Positions 38,200 to 49,667 are shown, numbered from the stretch's first letter. The stretch: 64,000 nt of DNA from Triops longicaudatus (GCA_022885665.1 JAGQDJ010000015.1:128955-192954), one strand, 5' to 3'. The notes: generated from the sequence alone by a model not told the origin. A program made the numbers and translations.

Positions 38200-39426
38200 T
38201 CAAACGTTTATGTGACGCTTCATGTGCAAGGCCAAATGGTCCGAACGCGAGAAAGCTCGTTCGCACAAGCGGCAATGGAAAGGCCGATCGCCTGTGTGTT
38301 TGCGGTAGTGGCGGGTCAGTTCATCGGACCTCGCAAATTTCCACCCGCATCCTTTCCAGGAACACTGGTACGGTTTTTCACCGGTATGGGTCCGCAGATG
38401 CGCCTTGAGATGCGAAGACTTGGTGTACGTTTTCACGCATCCGGCAAAAGAACACGTGTGGGTCGTGACTTTCTTCCGACCCCATCGCCGTCGTCCTCTT
38501 TTCACCTTAACAGGCGTTTCGGGTGGGAATCCAGGACTGGAACCGTTTAACCCGATTCCAACGCCGCAACCCAGATTGTTCTGACTTAATAAATTCGGGT
38601 CTCCGTTGGCACTGTGACTCGACATCACATTGCCGCAACCACGCAGGGCAAACAAGTTCGCATTAGAGGGCCCGAAAATTCGGCCGTTGCTAGGGAAAGC
38701 TACTGCTGGACCGGCAAATCGCTGCGGCTGAGGCGGCTGAATGGGGTGGTTGTAGGCGTGATTGGGATAGCCTGCTGAAGCATTATGGTGAGCATGCATT
38801 TGTGGTTGAGGGTTGCTCACCGGATGCAAAAATGTGTTGCTACTGTTGCTGTGATTAAGATGAGGTGCCGGAGAAGCATCCGCAGGAGCATCAATGGAAT
38901 GGCTGTAGAATGTATTGCCTGTTGCATCGCGGATTATCCCGTTATAGAGGAAGTGATCTCTCGAAGGGTGGAGTCCGTTCATGCCAGCACCATCGCCACT
39001 GCTGCGGCTGTCGGCTAAGGAAGTAGGACTCGGATCGCTGGGATACCCATTTGGGCCATTGTACCGCGGCTGGGGCTCGTAGGTACTGTACGAGTGGAGA
39101 GTACCGTAAGTATTGTACGCGGAGGTGACGACAGCTTCCACGGGTTCTTGCTTGATGTCGACTGATGTAGAGCCACCCGGAGACGTGCAGGAGGCAACGG
39201 AGGAACCTGGCGTCTCGGCAGCTGGATGGTAGGCGTACGGAGCGTGGTCGTAGTCGTTGGCAAAGGTGAAACTCCGTGAAGGCTCGGCAGGCCGGAGGGC
39301 TGGTGGTCGATGGACAGCGAGATGGAAGTTTCCATTGTTGTGGTTGATGGTCGTATTGCTTAATGGTACATTTCCGTTAGAGGCAGGTACTTCTTCCAAG
39401 AGGACGCTTTCGATGTCCTGCCACAT
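38200..39426 (-). CDS. Klf: Krueppel-like transcription factor (KLF1/2/4 type), coding exon 2 with stop
   Basis: This exon encodes 408 residues and ends in TGA. Residues below are numbered from its first codon; add 32 for the two-exon protein. Three C2H2 fingers sit at the extreme C-terminus: C325/C330/H343/H347, C355/C360/H373/H377 and C385/C388/H401/H405, joined by TGEKP- and TGDRP-type linkers (nucleotides 38212-38454). The fingers contain KTYTKSSHLKAHLRTHTGEK and FARSDELTRHYRKHTG, which are diagnostic of KLFs. The preceding basic block KVKRGRRRWGRKK (307-319) resembles the KRGRRSW.RK stretch of KLF2/KLF4, so KLF1/2/4 is the best subgroup. An IKQE motif at 91-94 fits the SUMO consensus. 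Residues 100-300 are low complexity, rich in S, N, P, H, Y and G. The acidic MWQDIESVLLEE at the exon start may be an activation motif (inference). The family acts in the nucleus and binds CACCC/GC boxes. The exon is clearly more GC-rich than its flanks and all three fingers lie in one uninterrupted exon. Exact orthology needs a phylogeny. Confidence 0.96.
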   Translation of the reverse strand: MWQDIESVLLEEVPASNGNVPLSNTTINHNNGNFHLAVHRPPALRPAEPSRSFTFANDYDHAPYAYHPAAETPGSSVASCTSPGGSTSVDIKQEPVEAVVTSAYNTYGTLHSYSTYEPQPRYNGPNGYPSDPSPTSLADSRSSGDGAGMNGLHPSRDHFLYNGIIRDATGNTFYSHSIDAPADASPAPHLNHSNSSNTFLHPVSNPQPQMHAHHNASAGYPNHAYNHPIQPPQPQRFAGPAVAFPSNGRIFGPSNANLFALRGCGNVMSSHSANGDPNLLSQNNLGCGVGIGLNGSSPGFPPETPVKVKRGRRRWGRKKVTTHTCSFAGCVKTYTKSSHLKAHLRTHTGEKPYQCSWKGCGWKFARSDELTRHYRKHTGDRPFHCRLCERAFSRSDHLALHMKRHINV

Positions 39427-40484
39427 CTAAAAAAAGTAACAGATAAGAAAGGGAAATGAAAATGAAACGGACGTAGCACACGTGAAAAATGGAAGTTGGC
39501 TCGTGGAGCGTAACTTATGATATTTAATACACCTCGCCAGATTTGAGATAATAGCCACCGATACGGATCTCTCTTCCCCCCACATTTGCCCTTCACTGAC
39601 GACCGTTAACTACCCTGAACCTGATCTTACACAGTCAAAACAAATGGCTTTTGCTTTCAGGATTGCCACCTTTCCTCATAAGTTACGCTATGGCGCCCAC
39701 CGAAAGGAATCTTTTTTCTCTGTCTATGCTCTTGGCGTAGGAATATGGGTAAAAGTCATATTACAGTCATTTCTTCGTATTTCGCATGGGCCATTCTCCC
39801 ATTTCCTGCAAGAAAAAGGGGAAAAAATCTGGCGCGTGCCTAGCCACGCGATGGTATCGACGGACACACGCTGCTCCGTGTCTTGGTCACACCAACGTGA
39901 ACATCGTGAGAAGTGGATGTCTCACGCTCTTCTGGACACCTCCATGAATCTTAGGCCAATGGATTACAGCACTCGGCGTAGCCACTGCAATGCTCGACTA
40001 TGGTAAATTCTGTAGTCTAGAAAGTGTGAAATAAAAGGCTCCCACGAAAGAAAACAAAAGTAGAAGGTGCCTGTGCAAACAAAGCATCTTTTTTCGTCCT
40101 TTTTTGTTATGTTCCTCTCTTTCTGGTATTTTGGCTCTTTGCCCAAGCATCTAGAACAGCCAAGTGGATGGCTTGTGTTATATATACGTACAGGAGAGCA
40201 ACAGTAGACAGCAGCAGACCGATCTATTCCTTCTTTTCGAACAGGGATACCCAAAAAGTAAACTAGTAAATGGTTCCAGTTCCTTTTGCTCAACAGGTGA
40301 ACTTGCTCTCAAGTCTCCGTTCTTTTCGCTGTCACTATTTCCATAGCGTTCAATATATAAAATGGAGGGAAGCTATTGCCCCTGTCAAGGGCAACCGCAC
40401 ATGCAATCCCGCGGCGTAATGCTCCAGCGCAGAATTCCATTAGTTCGCTCTGCTTCCGAGATTACAGGCGACACTTCTAGTCTA

Positions 40485-40494
40485 ACGTTTCCCC
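40485..40494 (-). promoter_or_regulatory. GGGGAAACGT motif, copy 4 (in KLF intron)
   Basis: The minus strand reads GAGTGGGGAAACGTTAGAC, so this copy shares GGGGAAACGTTAG with copy 1 but not the upstream TTAA seen in the other copies. It lies within the KLF intron, on the transcribed strand. Confidence 0.4.
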
Positions 40495-40838
40495 ACTCCC
40501 TCCCAAGAGTGCGAGGAACTGTACTTTCCTGAAAGATTCCTCAAAGGCGCCATGCGAGTACCAATAACAAATGAATCGTATTTTTCGTATCGTTTGGGAA
40601 CAATTGCAAGGAACCATAAAGTAAGCGCGTTGTATCATAAAGAATACGGGCAAATCAAGATTACACCATGAGTTGTATAGTTCTAAAAGCCGACTTTATA
40701 GCAGCTATACACATGTGATACAGCGCCTTCCCATTCTAGACCAGTTAGAGCTACATACGAGAAGGAAAATTACGGACTGAAAACCAATAAACAAGCACAA
40801 GAGAGAAAAGGTAAAAGCGAGAGGAGAGACAGAGCACC

Positions 40839-40881
40839 TATATAAAGTGGGTACGTATCAAGATAAGCCATACAGCTCAGT
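40839..40881 (+). promoter_or_regulatory. TATA plus Inr-like pair inside KLF intron, antisense to KLF
   Basis: CTATATAAAG at about 40838-40847 is followed by TCAGT at 40877-40881. The distance from TATAAA to the A of the Inr is about 38 bp, longer than the usual 30. The first ATG (40884) opens only a 25-codon ORF. Any transcript would be antisense to KLF within its intron. The motif match is good but no supported product follows. Confidence 0.2.
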
Positions 40882-41644
40882 ATCATGGGTCATCAATTAG
40901 CCATCGTCTATTCGCGCACCAAACTTGAGCTAACGCTCTCTTTGTTACAGCTAATCTCCTGATCAAAGGACACAACTCCTTACATCGCAGGCTTCTCACC
41001 AGCACGGAGTTTACCTAACTCTGGTTAGGAGCAAGAATTCCCGAACTCTTTTCCTCACCTGTGTCTTTTAGGATTAATAAAGTTAAGAAACCTGATAACA
41101 TAACAAGCGTTTGCATTGTAAAAGACATTATCGTCGGGGCATGAAAACGAGATTTATTAATGGATGAAGCAACAAGAAGAAAAAAGTAACGAAAAAAAAG
41201 GCACAGAAAGAAGTGATCATAAAGTAATCTTTATAGTGGGGGGGAAGGACGTTTTGTTTGGTCGCAGCATATCATACGTGAAAGGTCATAAGAAATAAGG
41301 TGTTCATAATTTATGCCCTGACTTGCTACCTTTCATAAAGAAGGGAGGAAAAAGGGAAGGATGGACGCGTACTGTGAGCGTCGTGAAGGGTAGCAATTGT
41401 TCGTATTTTTGTATAAATGAGAAATTAAGAATGGATGACAACTGAGTAATGAAATCGCTTGCAACAACCAATGTTGACCTACGAAAATAAATATAATTCG
41501 TTTATATCGACCACAGGATGACGAAAACTGATTGTAATATTTTCGTTCGACCTCATTTCCCTCGCTTACTTCTCTCACCGACCATGTCTGGTATTTTACC
41601 TAAGTAACCAAGAAAAAATGGAGTGCAGTAGGAGAAAAACTTAC

Positions 41645-41740
41645 CTCTGTAAAATCTGCCATGTTCCCTGAGCGCGAATATAACCCGAACCCGGCTCCGG
41701 AAGAACCAACCGGGACTATGACAGCCGTCGCCACAGACAT
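41645..41740 (-). CDS. Klf: KLF coding exon 1 (32 codons)
   Basis: On the minus strand an ATG at 41740-41738 opens 32 codons ending GAG, followed by a consensus donor (GAG|GTAAGT). An in-frame TAA lies 11 codons upstream, so this is the first possible in-frame Met. The donor is phase 0 and joins exactly to the phase-0 acceptor at 39427/39426, giving ...GNMADFTE|MWQDIESVLL and a protein of 440 residues. The first ATG has a weak context (T at -3). The internal ATG at 41662-41660 has a strong one (A at -3, G at +4), so translation may start there and give 414 residues beginning MADFTE. No signal peptide or domain is visible in this exon; it extends the acidic N-terminus. The splice is inferred from signals and frame, not from transcript data. 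Confidence 0.72.
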
Positions 41741-41950
41741 GGAACGTGTGTCCGTTAAAAGACAGTAGCCAACGGATTACAATTCATCAAGTGGTCCCAA
41801 AAAATAATCTGCAAAATCTAAGCACTCACAAAATGTCTCAGAAAGAATGCAGTAGCCAAATATATGAATGCTACACTTGCTGCACAGATTTTCACACGAT
41901 GTTGCACAAATAAAGTCTCAGTAGGGTTTCGGAGCTACCAGAGCTTCAGC

Positions 41951-41960
41951 TTTTTATGCC
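41951..41960 (-). promoter_or_regulatory. TATA-like box of the KLF gene
   Basis: The minus strand reads GGCATAAAAA, followed by GC-containing sequence. It lies about 210 bp upstream of the first ATG, predicting a start site near 41.92-41.93 kb and a 5' UTR of about 185 nt without a splice. No competing TATA box was seen between it and the ATG. Position and motif support it; the start site itself is inferred. Confidence 0.45.
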
Positions 41961-42218
41961 TTTTAAGTAATTAAAATTGTTCACAGATTTGCACTAAGAA
42001 GACATGAAACGTGTAAATTGTCTTGCCAATAATGCGTAGATTGCACGTTAAGTTTTCTGGTATGAAAAGATACAGTTTTGCTACGCACTTTGGCAGGTAG
42101 AATCTTCCTATCAAGGGATCAAGGAAAAAGTAAATGGACGGATTTCAGAATGGTACAAAATTGTGGTAAGCTTCCTCCACGAGCAGCAGGCCAGCTATAT
42201 CTGCCACGTGAATCCCAT

Positions 42219-42251
42219 GTAAGAGTCGTATTCTGGTGCCACGACTCTTAC
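42219..42251. repeat. Perfect 11-bp inverted repeat (hairpin)
   Basis: GTAAGAGTCGT (42219-42229) and ACGACTCTTAC (42241-42251) are exact reverse complements separated by 11 nt. It sits about 260 bp upstream of the KLF TATA-like box, close to a CACGTG E-box at 42205-42210. It could be a dimer binding site or a structured element. An 80-codon ORF (42078-42320, plus) spans it but has no recognised domain. Confidence 0.6.
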
Positions 42252-43262
42252 GACCCAGAGGTGCAGCACAGTATTCAGAAGGTTCTACAGTGGGCTGAGC
42301 TTGATGGTTCAGTGAGGTAGGGACTTGTTACCTGGATGATGTCAACCAACGCCAATCGGAAGAGCGGGATTAAAAAGGTGCGCCAAGACGCTCTTTCCCC
42401 CTTGTGGCGTCTCTTCTATTTTCCATCCGTTAATAAGTCCACCTTTTCTACCTATCAATGAACAGTAGAATAGGTATTTTCCAGGGAGTTCTTCTTGATT
42501 ATAAACTATGTAGGGCATCCGATAAAATACCTTCTGAGCTTGTCTCCCTTAATATTTCACAGTTGGCCTGCCAACAAAGCTCAGTGACGATGCTCAAGGG
42601 CCGCCAATTCGAAATTGCAATTCATCAGTTAGCAACGCCAAGTTTCGTGTCCCTTTATCCAGGGGCGTGTACGAAATGGACAAGCTAAAACACAACTCTT
42701 GGAAGAAAACAGAGCGTGGATTCCACGCAAACGTAGATGTCAGGTGCCAAAGGAACGGTGTAAATCAAGGCTAATGGAAAGAGTTCCAATTTTCGTTTTG
42801 TATCCAAACCCCAAGGAAAAAAGAAGTTTTAGTAATTAAAAAAAACTCGTTGGGTTGGGAAAGTTGTATAGAAAAATGAAGTGGACACAGCAACCGATTA
42901 AAATGTATACGTTGAGCTCAGGTGTTGCAGAAATGAGTTGGTGGTTATAATTGAAGGGTTTCGTTCCCGTGCGAGAAAAAAATTAGCGTCAATTCTTGCA
43001 AGCTTGTTGTGGGGGGTATAGTAGATATATGTCCATCAACAATGACTTCATTTCAATGCAACTTGCTCTATAGCGCACTCTGTCCGCCTCGTTTCATTAA
43101 TATTCCATCAAGATCTGGACAGGTTGGATAGGTATATAGAAAAGTGGAAGCCCTCTTGAGTCAACTCGTGCTCGACTACGTTTAACAAGAACCTTTATAG
43201 AAGCTATCAAAATAAAGGAATAAAGTTGGAACTAGACGATGGTGCGATGGTGTAAGAGTGAA

Positions 43263-43288
43263 GGGGAGGAGGGAGGGGACAAAAAGGG
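43263..43288 (+). other. G-quadruplex motif
   Basis: The plus strand has GGGG, GGG, GGGG, GGG with loops of 4, 1 and 7 nt, inside a purine-rich stretch about 1.3 kb upstream of the KLF promoter (43263 versus 41.96 kb). Confidence 0.55.
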
Positions 43289-44246
43289 AAAAAAAGAGAA
43301 TCGAGCAGTCATCATAACGCAGCGGGAGCATACATTACACGTATAGCTGACCCACCAAATATGATAGGGTTCTATATTCTAATTCTACATTCTAATCTAT
43401 TGCGTATGCTAACTACTTTTTGGGGGGTTACAAAAAGGAGCATGTCTTTCTCTCGTCTGTATACGTCCTTTTCTTGTCTGAATTGTGTGTGTTTTCTCAA
43501 GTGCCTCCTGGATGTTTTGTGGTTATGGTAGCCATTTGAATTGCAAGAAAGGGGGGAATTCACCAACGGCGGCTAGCTTTCGGTCTGTTGGGGTCATAGT
43601 GTGAGTGCGTGGGGATATCTAGGGAACAAGCAGCGAACGGAGCGAACCCGTCAATTAAAAGCGATTTTGATGAGTACTTCACAGCATTGTTAACAACGTT
43701 TTTCCAACTGTCTATACGTAGCTAAACAAAAGCCTCTCATTGCCCTTCTACGTTCGTTAGTTTTCCTATGTCTTTTTTGTGGAGGAAAGCTTCCTAGTGC
43801 CCTTTTTATTTCTTTTGGGGTAATATAGTATTCATTAAAAGGGTGTCGGGGCGTTTTTAATATTTCATCCATTGCTTACTATTTGCATAGATACAATTCC
43901 CCAGCCATTAAGTTTTTTTTTTATGTATCCTGGTACAATAGAACTTTTTAACGAAAATTCTATACAGATCACCGAGTTGAGTCCTGAAATGGACGGGTTT
44001 AATGGCACTCAAAGTGCCAAAGGAAGAAGGAACCTCGAACAGATTTGCATGGCCGAAAGTTAAGTTGGCAAAAAGAGTTCTGGCGTACAGGGACTAATCT
44101 ACATTAACCATAGGGGACGATGACAAGTAGACGATGATAAATGAGGTGCTGGACAAGAAGTTAATTTAGATCAAATCTTCGATGTTCTTCCTTCAATGAC
44201 CTCTCCGCGTTAACGCTGTCCGTGTAGAATTGCTGTGCCTTTCCAA

Positions 44247-44276
44247 CCACCCCCACCCCATTCTTGGCGGGTGGGC
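44247..44276. promoter_or_regulatory. CACCC/GC-box cluster about 2.3 kb upstream of KLF
   Basis: CCACCCCCACCCCA (44247-44260) is followed after 5 bp by GGCGGGTGGGC (44266-44276), giving inverted copies of the CACCC/GGGTG element bound by the KLF/Sp family. Arms CCCACCC and GGGTGGG can also pair as a hairpin. Upstream position relative to the KLF promoter allows auto- or cross-regulation, but this is inference. Confidence 0.3.
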
Positions 44277-44488
44277 TGCTTCTTTAACTCGCTTATGGCA
44301 CTTCATCCTTTAACTTCGCCATCTAGAATTTTGGCATGCTAGCTTGCGATCAATAATTTGAAGAAAATTTGATGTGCCCAGCAGCCAAAACTCGATCAGT
44401 GTTGCAACTTACGTCAAGTACCATGAACCCGTTTCCTAATCCACGGGAAGAATTGGAGAAATGGGGAATAACATTAAGTTTCGTGAGT

Positions 44489-44503
44489 AAAAAAAAAAAA
44501 AAA
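44489..44503. repeat. A15 homopolymer
   Basis: This is an uninterrupted run of 15 A. No retroposon body with target duplications was recognised beside it. Confidence 0.85.
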
Positions 44504-47500
44504 TAGAAAAATGGAGAAATAGCTCGACACTGGCAGTAAGTCGAAAAATACACTCTAAAACGAGTCTAAAACAAGGATTCAAATGTCTGAAAGGCTTATT
44601 CGTGCTTTTCAGTAGTAGGTTATTTGCCCAAAATTCAGTAAAAGTCTCTCGCATTTGGGTAGTTGAGCTCATTCCAAGACATAACATTGGGATAGAATTG
44701 TAATAATATTGGGTTTCGTAAAAATCTTCAACCAGAAAAAATTTGAAACGCAAAAATAGTGGTCATCTCATCCGTTCATGTATAAATGTTACATAACTTC
44801 TTATATTCGAATTAACCTTAGTTTTTATTTTCTTGGACTTTTTGTCGAAATTGGAGTTTTATTAGGTAACTGAGGATTTTTGTTTCACGATTTTTAGTAA
44901 TGGGCGAAAACTATCGAGGACCGCTGTGTTGGAATTTCCAAGCTTCAGAGTCGTTTCATTTGTCTTCTGAAAAGAAGTGGGTGGTAAAATTGCCGGTAGT
45001 AGGAAAAATTGCGGAAGAGTCAAGAAGCGTCTAATGACTTCGGTAGGGGTGAAAACGAGCGGGTCGCATATTGAGACCTCACACGTCAAGGTAGACGAGA
45101 CCGACAACGTTTTTATATACATGACGAAGATGATGCCCTTCTTTTTCCCTTATACGAAAATGACGGTATATAGGCTGTGTGTATCTATAGGAATAGGGCT
45201 AGCTAAAGTTTTAGGTACCAAAGCAGTGCTAAAGGTTGAAGAGACTCAAGTGTGTGGTATATGGCTTCAGCGTGGGAAGGCGCCTTTTGGATGTTTTTAG
45301 GGAGTTAGTGTGTGTACAGTTCCCTCAATAGAGGTCAAATGTACGTTACCTACGTTTTGACTTGACACGGCTATTAAAGCCATTAGAGTCTGCGTGCTGC
45401 CCCGGAGAACCGCGCAAAAAGCACTTGGGGGAGAAAGATTAAAAACCTTGAGCGTTGCACAGGAAACGCCCGTTTAGCAACAGTTCACTTTCAATTTGAA
45501 CGTTCCACAATCTACAGACCTTTTTAACCCCTTATAATTTCTGGTGTTCCTAAATTTTCAAAGCAATAAGAATTGCAATGCAAATTAAAGCATATTTCGT
45601 TACAATCAGTCGAGACCAGTTTAAGACTCCTTTCTTTGCGTAATTCTTGGAGAAAGTGTAATAAAAGTTTTCTCTTTGCTCATTTACTATATTTCTCTTT
45701 TTTTCTAGAATTTATTTAATCTAATTTTTAAACCGTTTTCATTTTGAAAGGAATTCCATCGCTGGTCTGGAGGCCTTAGCAAAATTCCAGTGAGAGGAAA
45801 CAGATACCAAAAGTTCCCCCGTCAAGCGTCGGTTTAGTTGGGTCATAAAAAGCATGAAATAAAAATGGTGCCCGTAAATTAGGTTTGTTGGTTAATTAAA
45901 GGGTCAAGCCGCTCAGGTGTGCAAACTGATTCGTTACGCTGGTCAAAAAGCGACCCATACGCAAGCTAAGTGGAAAGCTACGGGGAAACATCTTTGTACA
46001 GGGCATGAAAACTGTGTGAACAGAAGTTTGTGCACTTCTCAAAGCATTCAAGTCTCGAGCTTTCCATCATTTTTTTCCACTGTGCTTATATTCCCAAAGA
46101 TTGGGAAGAAGGATTTTGAGACAAGACCTGTCATTAACATGCCAGCATCAAGGATCTCTTCGTAAACACTAGCAGAGCTGCCTATCCAACCATCCTAATC
46201 AATGATGGTGTGGAGGATAAAACCTTGGTGGGCCTACCAAATCAGCAGAGAAATTGTAACCATTTTCCTCCAGTACCTATGGATTTGTTTTCCTTAGCGG
46301 AGTGTTTAAACATGAAAATTTTCTTCGAATTCCCTGCAGCGGAAAAAGAGAGTGCTAGGAAGAAGCAACGAAAGGTGATGAAAGTGATTAGTAAAGCTGC
46401 GAAGGCACCGTTTGGAAGTCTAAGGTATGCATCCATTTTCTCGTTTACAGTTTAGAGACAGAAGTAATGCATGGCGACCTTTAAAAGAACGGAGAAGCAC
46501 GGAATGCCCTCAAAGTACTTATCAGCACATCTGGCAATCACATGAGTTATGCCAGACTTTCTGCTCTTTGCAGATCATATGGAAATGCACATAAGTTTGT
46601 TGAGCGAAAAATGAAGACGGGGACTTCATTACTGCAGCCACATATTCAACTCTCTAACTACTTTAACTCATGTAAACTTTTTATGCATACATCCGAAACT
46701 TGTCTTCACGTTCATTCTCCATGCGCTTTTTAGCATTGTATGACTTCTATACGCCGCACTTATGTGAACGCGGCAGATTGTGCTTCATCAAACTGGAAGA
46801 CAACGTATTGCCAGCTGTTCTGCATATTCATAAATGCAACTACAAGTCCAGTCTCGAGTTTCACACTCAGCAAACTAAGCTATTCCTTATCTTCGTGCAT
46901 TCAAATCTCTTGTGTGGTGTACAGGTGCTTGAAGTCCATATCCAGAAAATTTTAAACTCTGTAAACATATAGAAGTTTATGTAACAATAAAAGTTCAACG
47001 AGCATCTACGTGTAGGCACATTGCACGAACTAATATACTGAATGAGCTTGATGGATCAAGATTATGTACAAAGTAAAGGTCGTGAATCAAGATAAAACAG
47101 AAATTGAGCGATTGTGTGATGCATACTTGAATGCAACAAGTGATAGAACAAGAAAATAATTCTTCGAGTAAGTGGGGCCAAACAGATGAGAAATTGAAGA
47201 TAGAAAGCCATTAAGAATCCCAAGGTATGAAATTGTCTAGAGACTTGTCGCAAGAGTCTTGTAACTGATGGTTGAGATGTAAAAAGATATCTCCCTACCA
47301 GCAATAAAAAACGGGTTGTAATTTTTGTGGCTATTTGAGTAGAGGTCGTTATTCAGATTTTTATGACGGATCCAATTTCTTCACCAGCCTGAGGTAGAGG
47401 ATGGTGTAGGATGCTTATGGGTTTGGACCATGCCAAACCCCCCTTTAACTAAAGGTGCAATGAAAGAAACAAGAAAAAAAGGGCATATGAAAGGGAGATG

Positions 47501-49667
47501 GCACAACGATGGAGTGAATCCGCATGAATGAAATCGGTTTCCATGGAGCTGTTGTTTTGACAAACGACTCACGCTTTTCTCAAGTGGCTCACGAAGAGAG
47601 CCAACTGAGTGCCAATGACAGCTCGTGTATAACTCTGTCATGGGTGGGTCAGATAAGGAGGCTGTTTTCTCTCCTCGAGATGCAAGCTCTGATAACTCCC
47701 GCTCGTGTCAAGCAGCAAGGCCCCCAAAAACTTATCATCTGTTCCCAGCGACTTGAGCGATGAAGAATAGGTGCTTCAACAAACTGAGCTATGCCTTTTC
47801 GCTTGTGCCGTCGTTCTAGGGCTTCAGGGGCTAACAGATTGGAAAGATACGTTTTTATAAAACCATATCTCCAGTACCTCACAAACTTCCCCCCTGAGGA
47901 ACGGCAGCACACGCACAGAAGGCCCCGTTCCCATTCGGATTCGTGCAACTCCCCCTAAAAACAAAAGACAGGTGAAAGAGCTGCTGAAAGATACACAGAC
48001 AAACCGTTCAATTCGTTCCCAAACCTGTCTTAAACGCTCCGAAGGACTCCCAAGGCTCTCCAAGTCAACACGCTTCCTTCTGATGCTGTCGAACCCAAAG
48101 CTATTTTCTTTTTCTGCGATTGGGAATGATGCACGAGGAAGGCAGGACTGCTCAGATCTGTATCTCTAGGAGCATAACCATCACCAAAGGATAAGGCGCT
48201 GACACCACATACCATAACTCGCCCTTTTTGACATCTTCACTGGCTCATAGCACGCGCTCTTGCCAGTTATTGCTACGCAGAACATAAGAAAGAACGCCCA
48301 ATTAGTCAACAGTTCTTGCTTTGCTGCATTCAGGTGTTCAGAGACAGCAAAAAATGGGAAAGAAGCCATCCAATTTCTTAAAAACCGTTTCAGCTAACGG
48401 ATGTCGTGGAAGGAAAAGAAATAGGAAAGATATTGACCACAACAGGCCCCAAACATCTTTTCGTGGCCTTCTAATTAGTGCAGAACCCATAAAGGCTCTT
48501 GTACTTTTGCGTGCGAATCGCTCATAAACAATTTTGAAATATAACACGGTACAGAGCGCTACGAGGCTTTTTTTTCTCGTTCTGCGTCCCTTTGTGTTTT
48601 TATGAGACACATCACACAGGCTTTTTTGGACCCCTCTCCCGAAAGGTTTACCACGTTAACGAATTTCTGGGGAGGTGTTAATCATGGAACTTAGAGAGGT
48701 TTTTAAAAGCGCCAGCGAGAAACTTCTCCTGTCATAAATGGTGTAGCCAAAAGCAGAGCGGGGATATTATAGCGGTTGTATGACTTGTTATGAATGATCG
48801 TCAATATATATGTATGGCACCTTGACTTTTTTGTGTAGTGGTTTGGCACCGAAGCTTTCGCTTACATAGAGGCCCATTAGTAATAAAGCTATCACAAGTA
48901 ACTGACAGGAAGGCGTGTTGAAGAAGATCAGAGGCTTGGCTCGCGAACCGCCTTCTCGGAGATGAAACTATTGACGGGAAGTCTTCCTCCACAAAGTTAA
49001 CGACAAACTTTAGCTTCTATGCAAATGAGATAAGCTCTTGGAGATATATACAACTTTTTACCGTTCAATTGTTTTCTTTTCACTGCGTCCTTTTGTTAGC
49101 CCTACCACTCCTCGGAGCCTTTTGTTTGGTTCCAAGGACTTCCAATAACAGGAAGACTCTGAAACGCATTAATGGGGATGATACCACCACGTCAAACTGA
49201 TTAATTGCAAATAATTTTCCCTTAGCTGTTTCCCGAACTCCTCTGGATGTTTTACACACCCAGGGTCGCGCGTGCCAGTCACCTACGAAGAGGGAAAAAA
49301 AAGTTTTTTCCTAATTACCACGTTTTACAATCCACAAAAGGTAAAGTGTACACTTTAATGCATGGCTCTCAGAGAGATAGCTCGTGTGAAAGAAATGAGT
49401 CAAGCCAGAAAGAGAGATTGTTAATTTGTATGTCTTTTCATACACTCATAATGGCTGTCTGAAGCGGGGGGATAGGAAAGTTAGCCGAAATAAAGTGAAG
49501 TATGAAGAAAAAGACAAGGACTCAAATCCGGAGCTTCCTTATAAGTCTCGAATTTCTCTTGTTGTGTTGGGAACCCAAGCGCGATACACTTGCAACTTGG
49601 GCGAAGTGGATATGTGAGCGCTATATACCTGACAGGTAAAAACGTTTGGTTCCTTCGGTCTTTTTGC

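Larger units (their letters stand above)
39427..41644 (-). other. KLF intron 1
   Basis: The 2,218-bp intron has donor GTAAGT at 41644 and acceptor TTACTTTTTTTAG ending at 39427, preceded by a pyrimidine-rich tract. ORFs inside it (for example plus 39644-40006) show no known domain and are treated as chance. It holds one GGGGAAACGT motif (40485-40494) and a TATA/Inr-like pair on the opposite strand near 40.84 kb. No repeat was recognised in it. Confidence 0.7.

Noticed and set aside
38161..38550. 129-codon plus-strand ORF and other plus-strand ORFs (38157-38408, 38785-39018) across the KLF exon
   Set aside because: They are antisense shadows of the GC-rich KLF coding exon and have no domain of their own.
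39015..39335. 106-codon minus-strand ORF in another frame of the KLF exon
   Set aside because: It is an alternative frame of the Ser/Thr/Pro-coding region, a by-product of its composition.
47760..47800. tRNA A-box-like sequence on the minus strand (TAGCTCAGTTTGTTG)
   Set aside because: No B-box at the required spacing and no cloverleaf can be drawn; not enough for a tRNA or SINE head.
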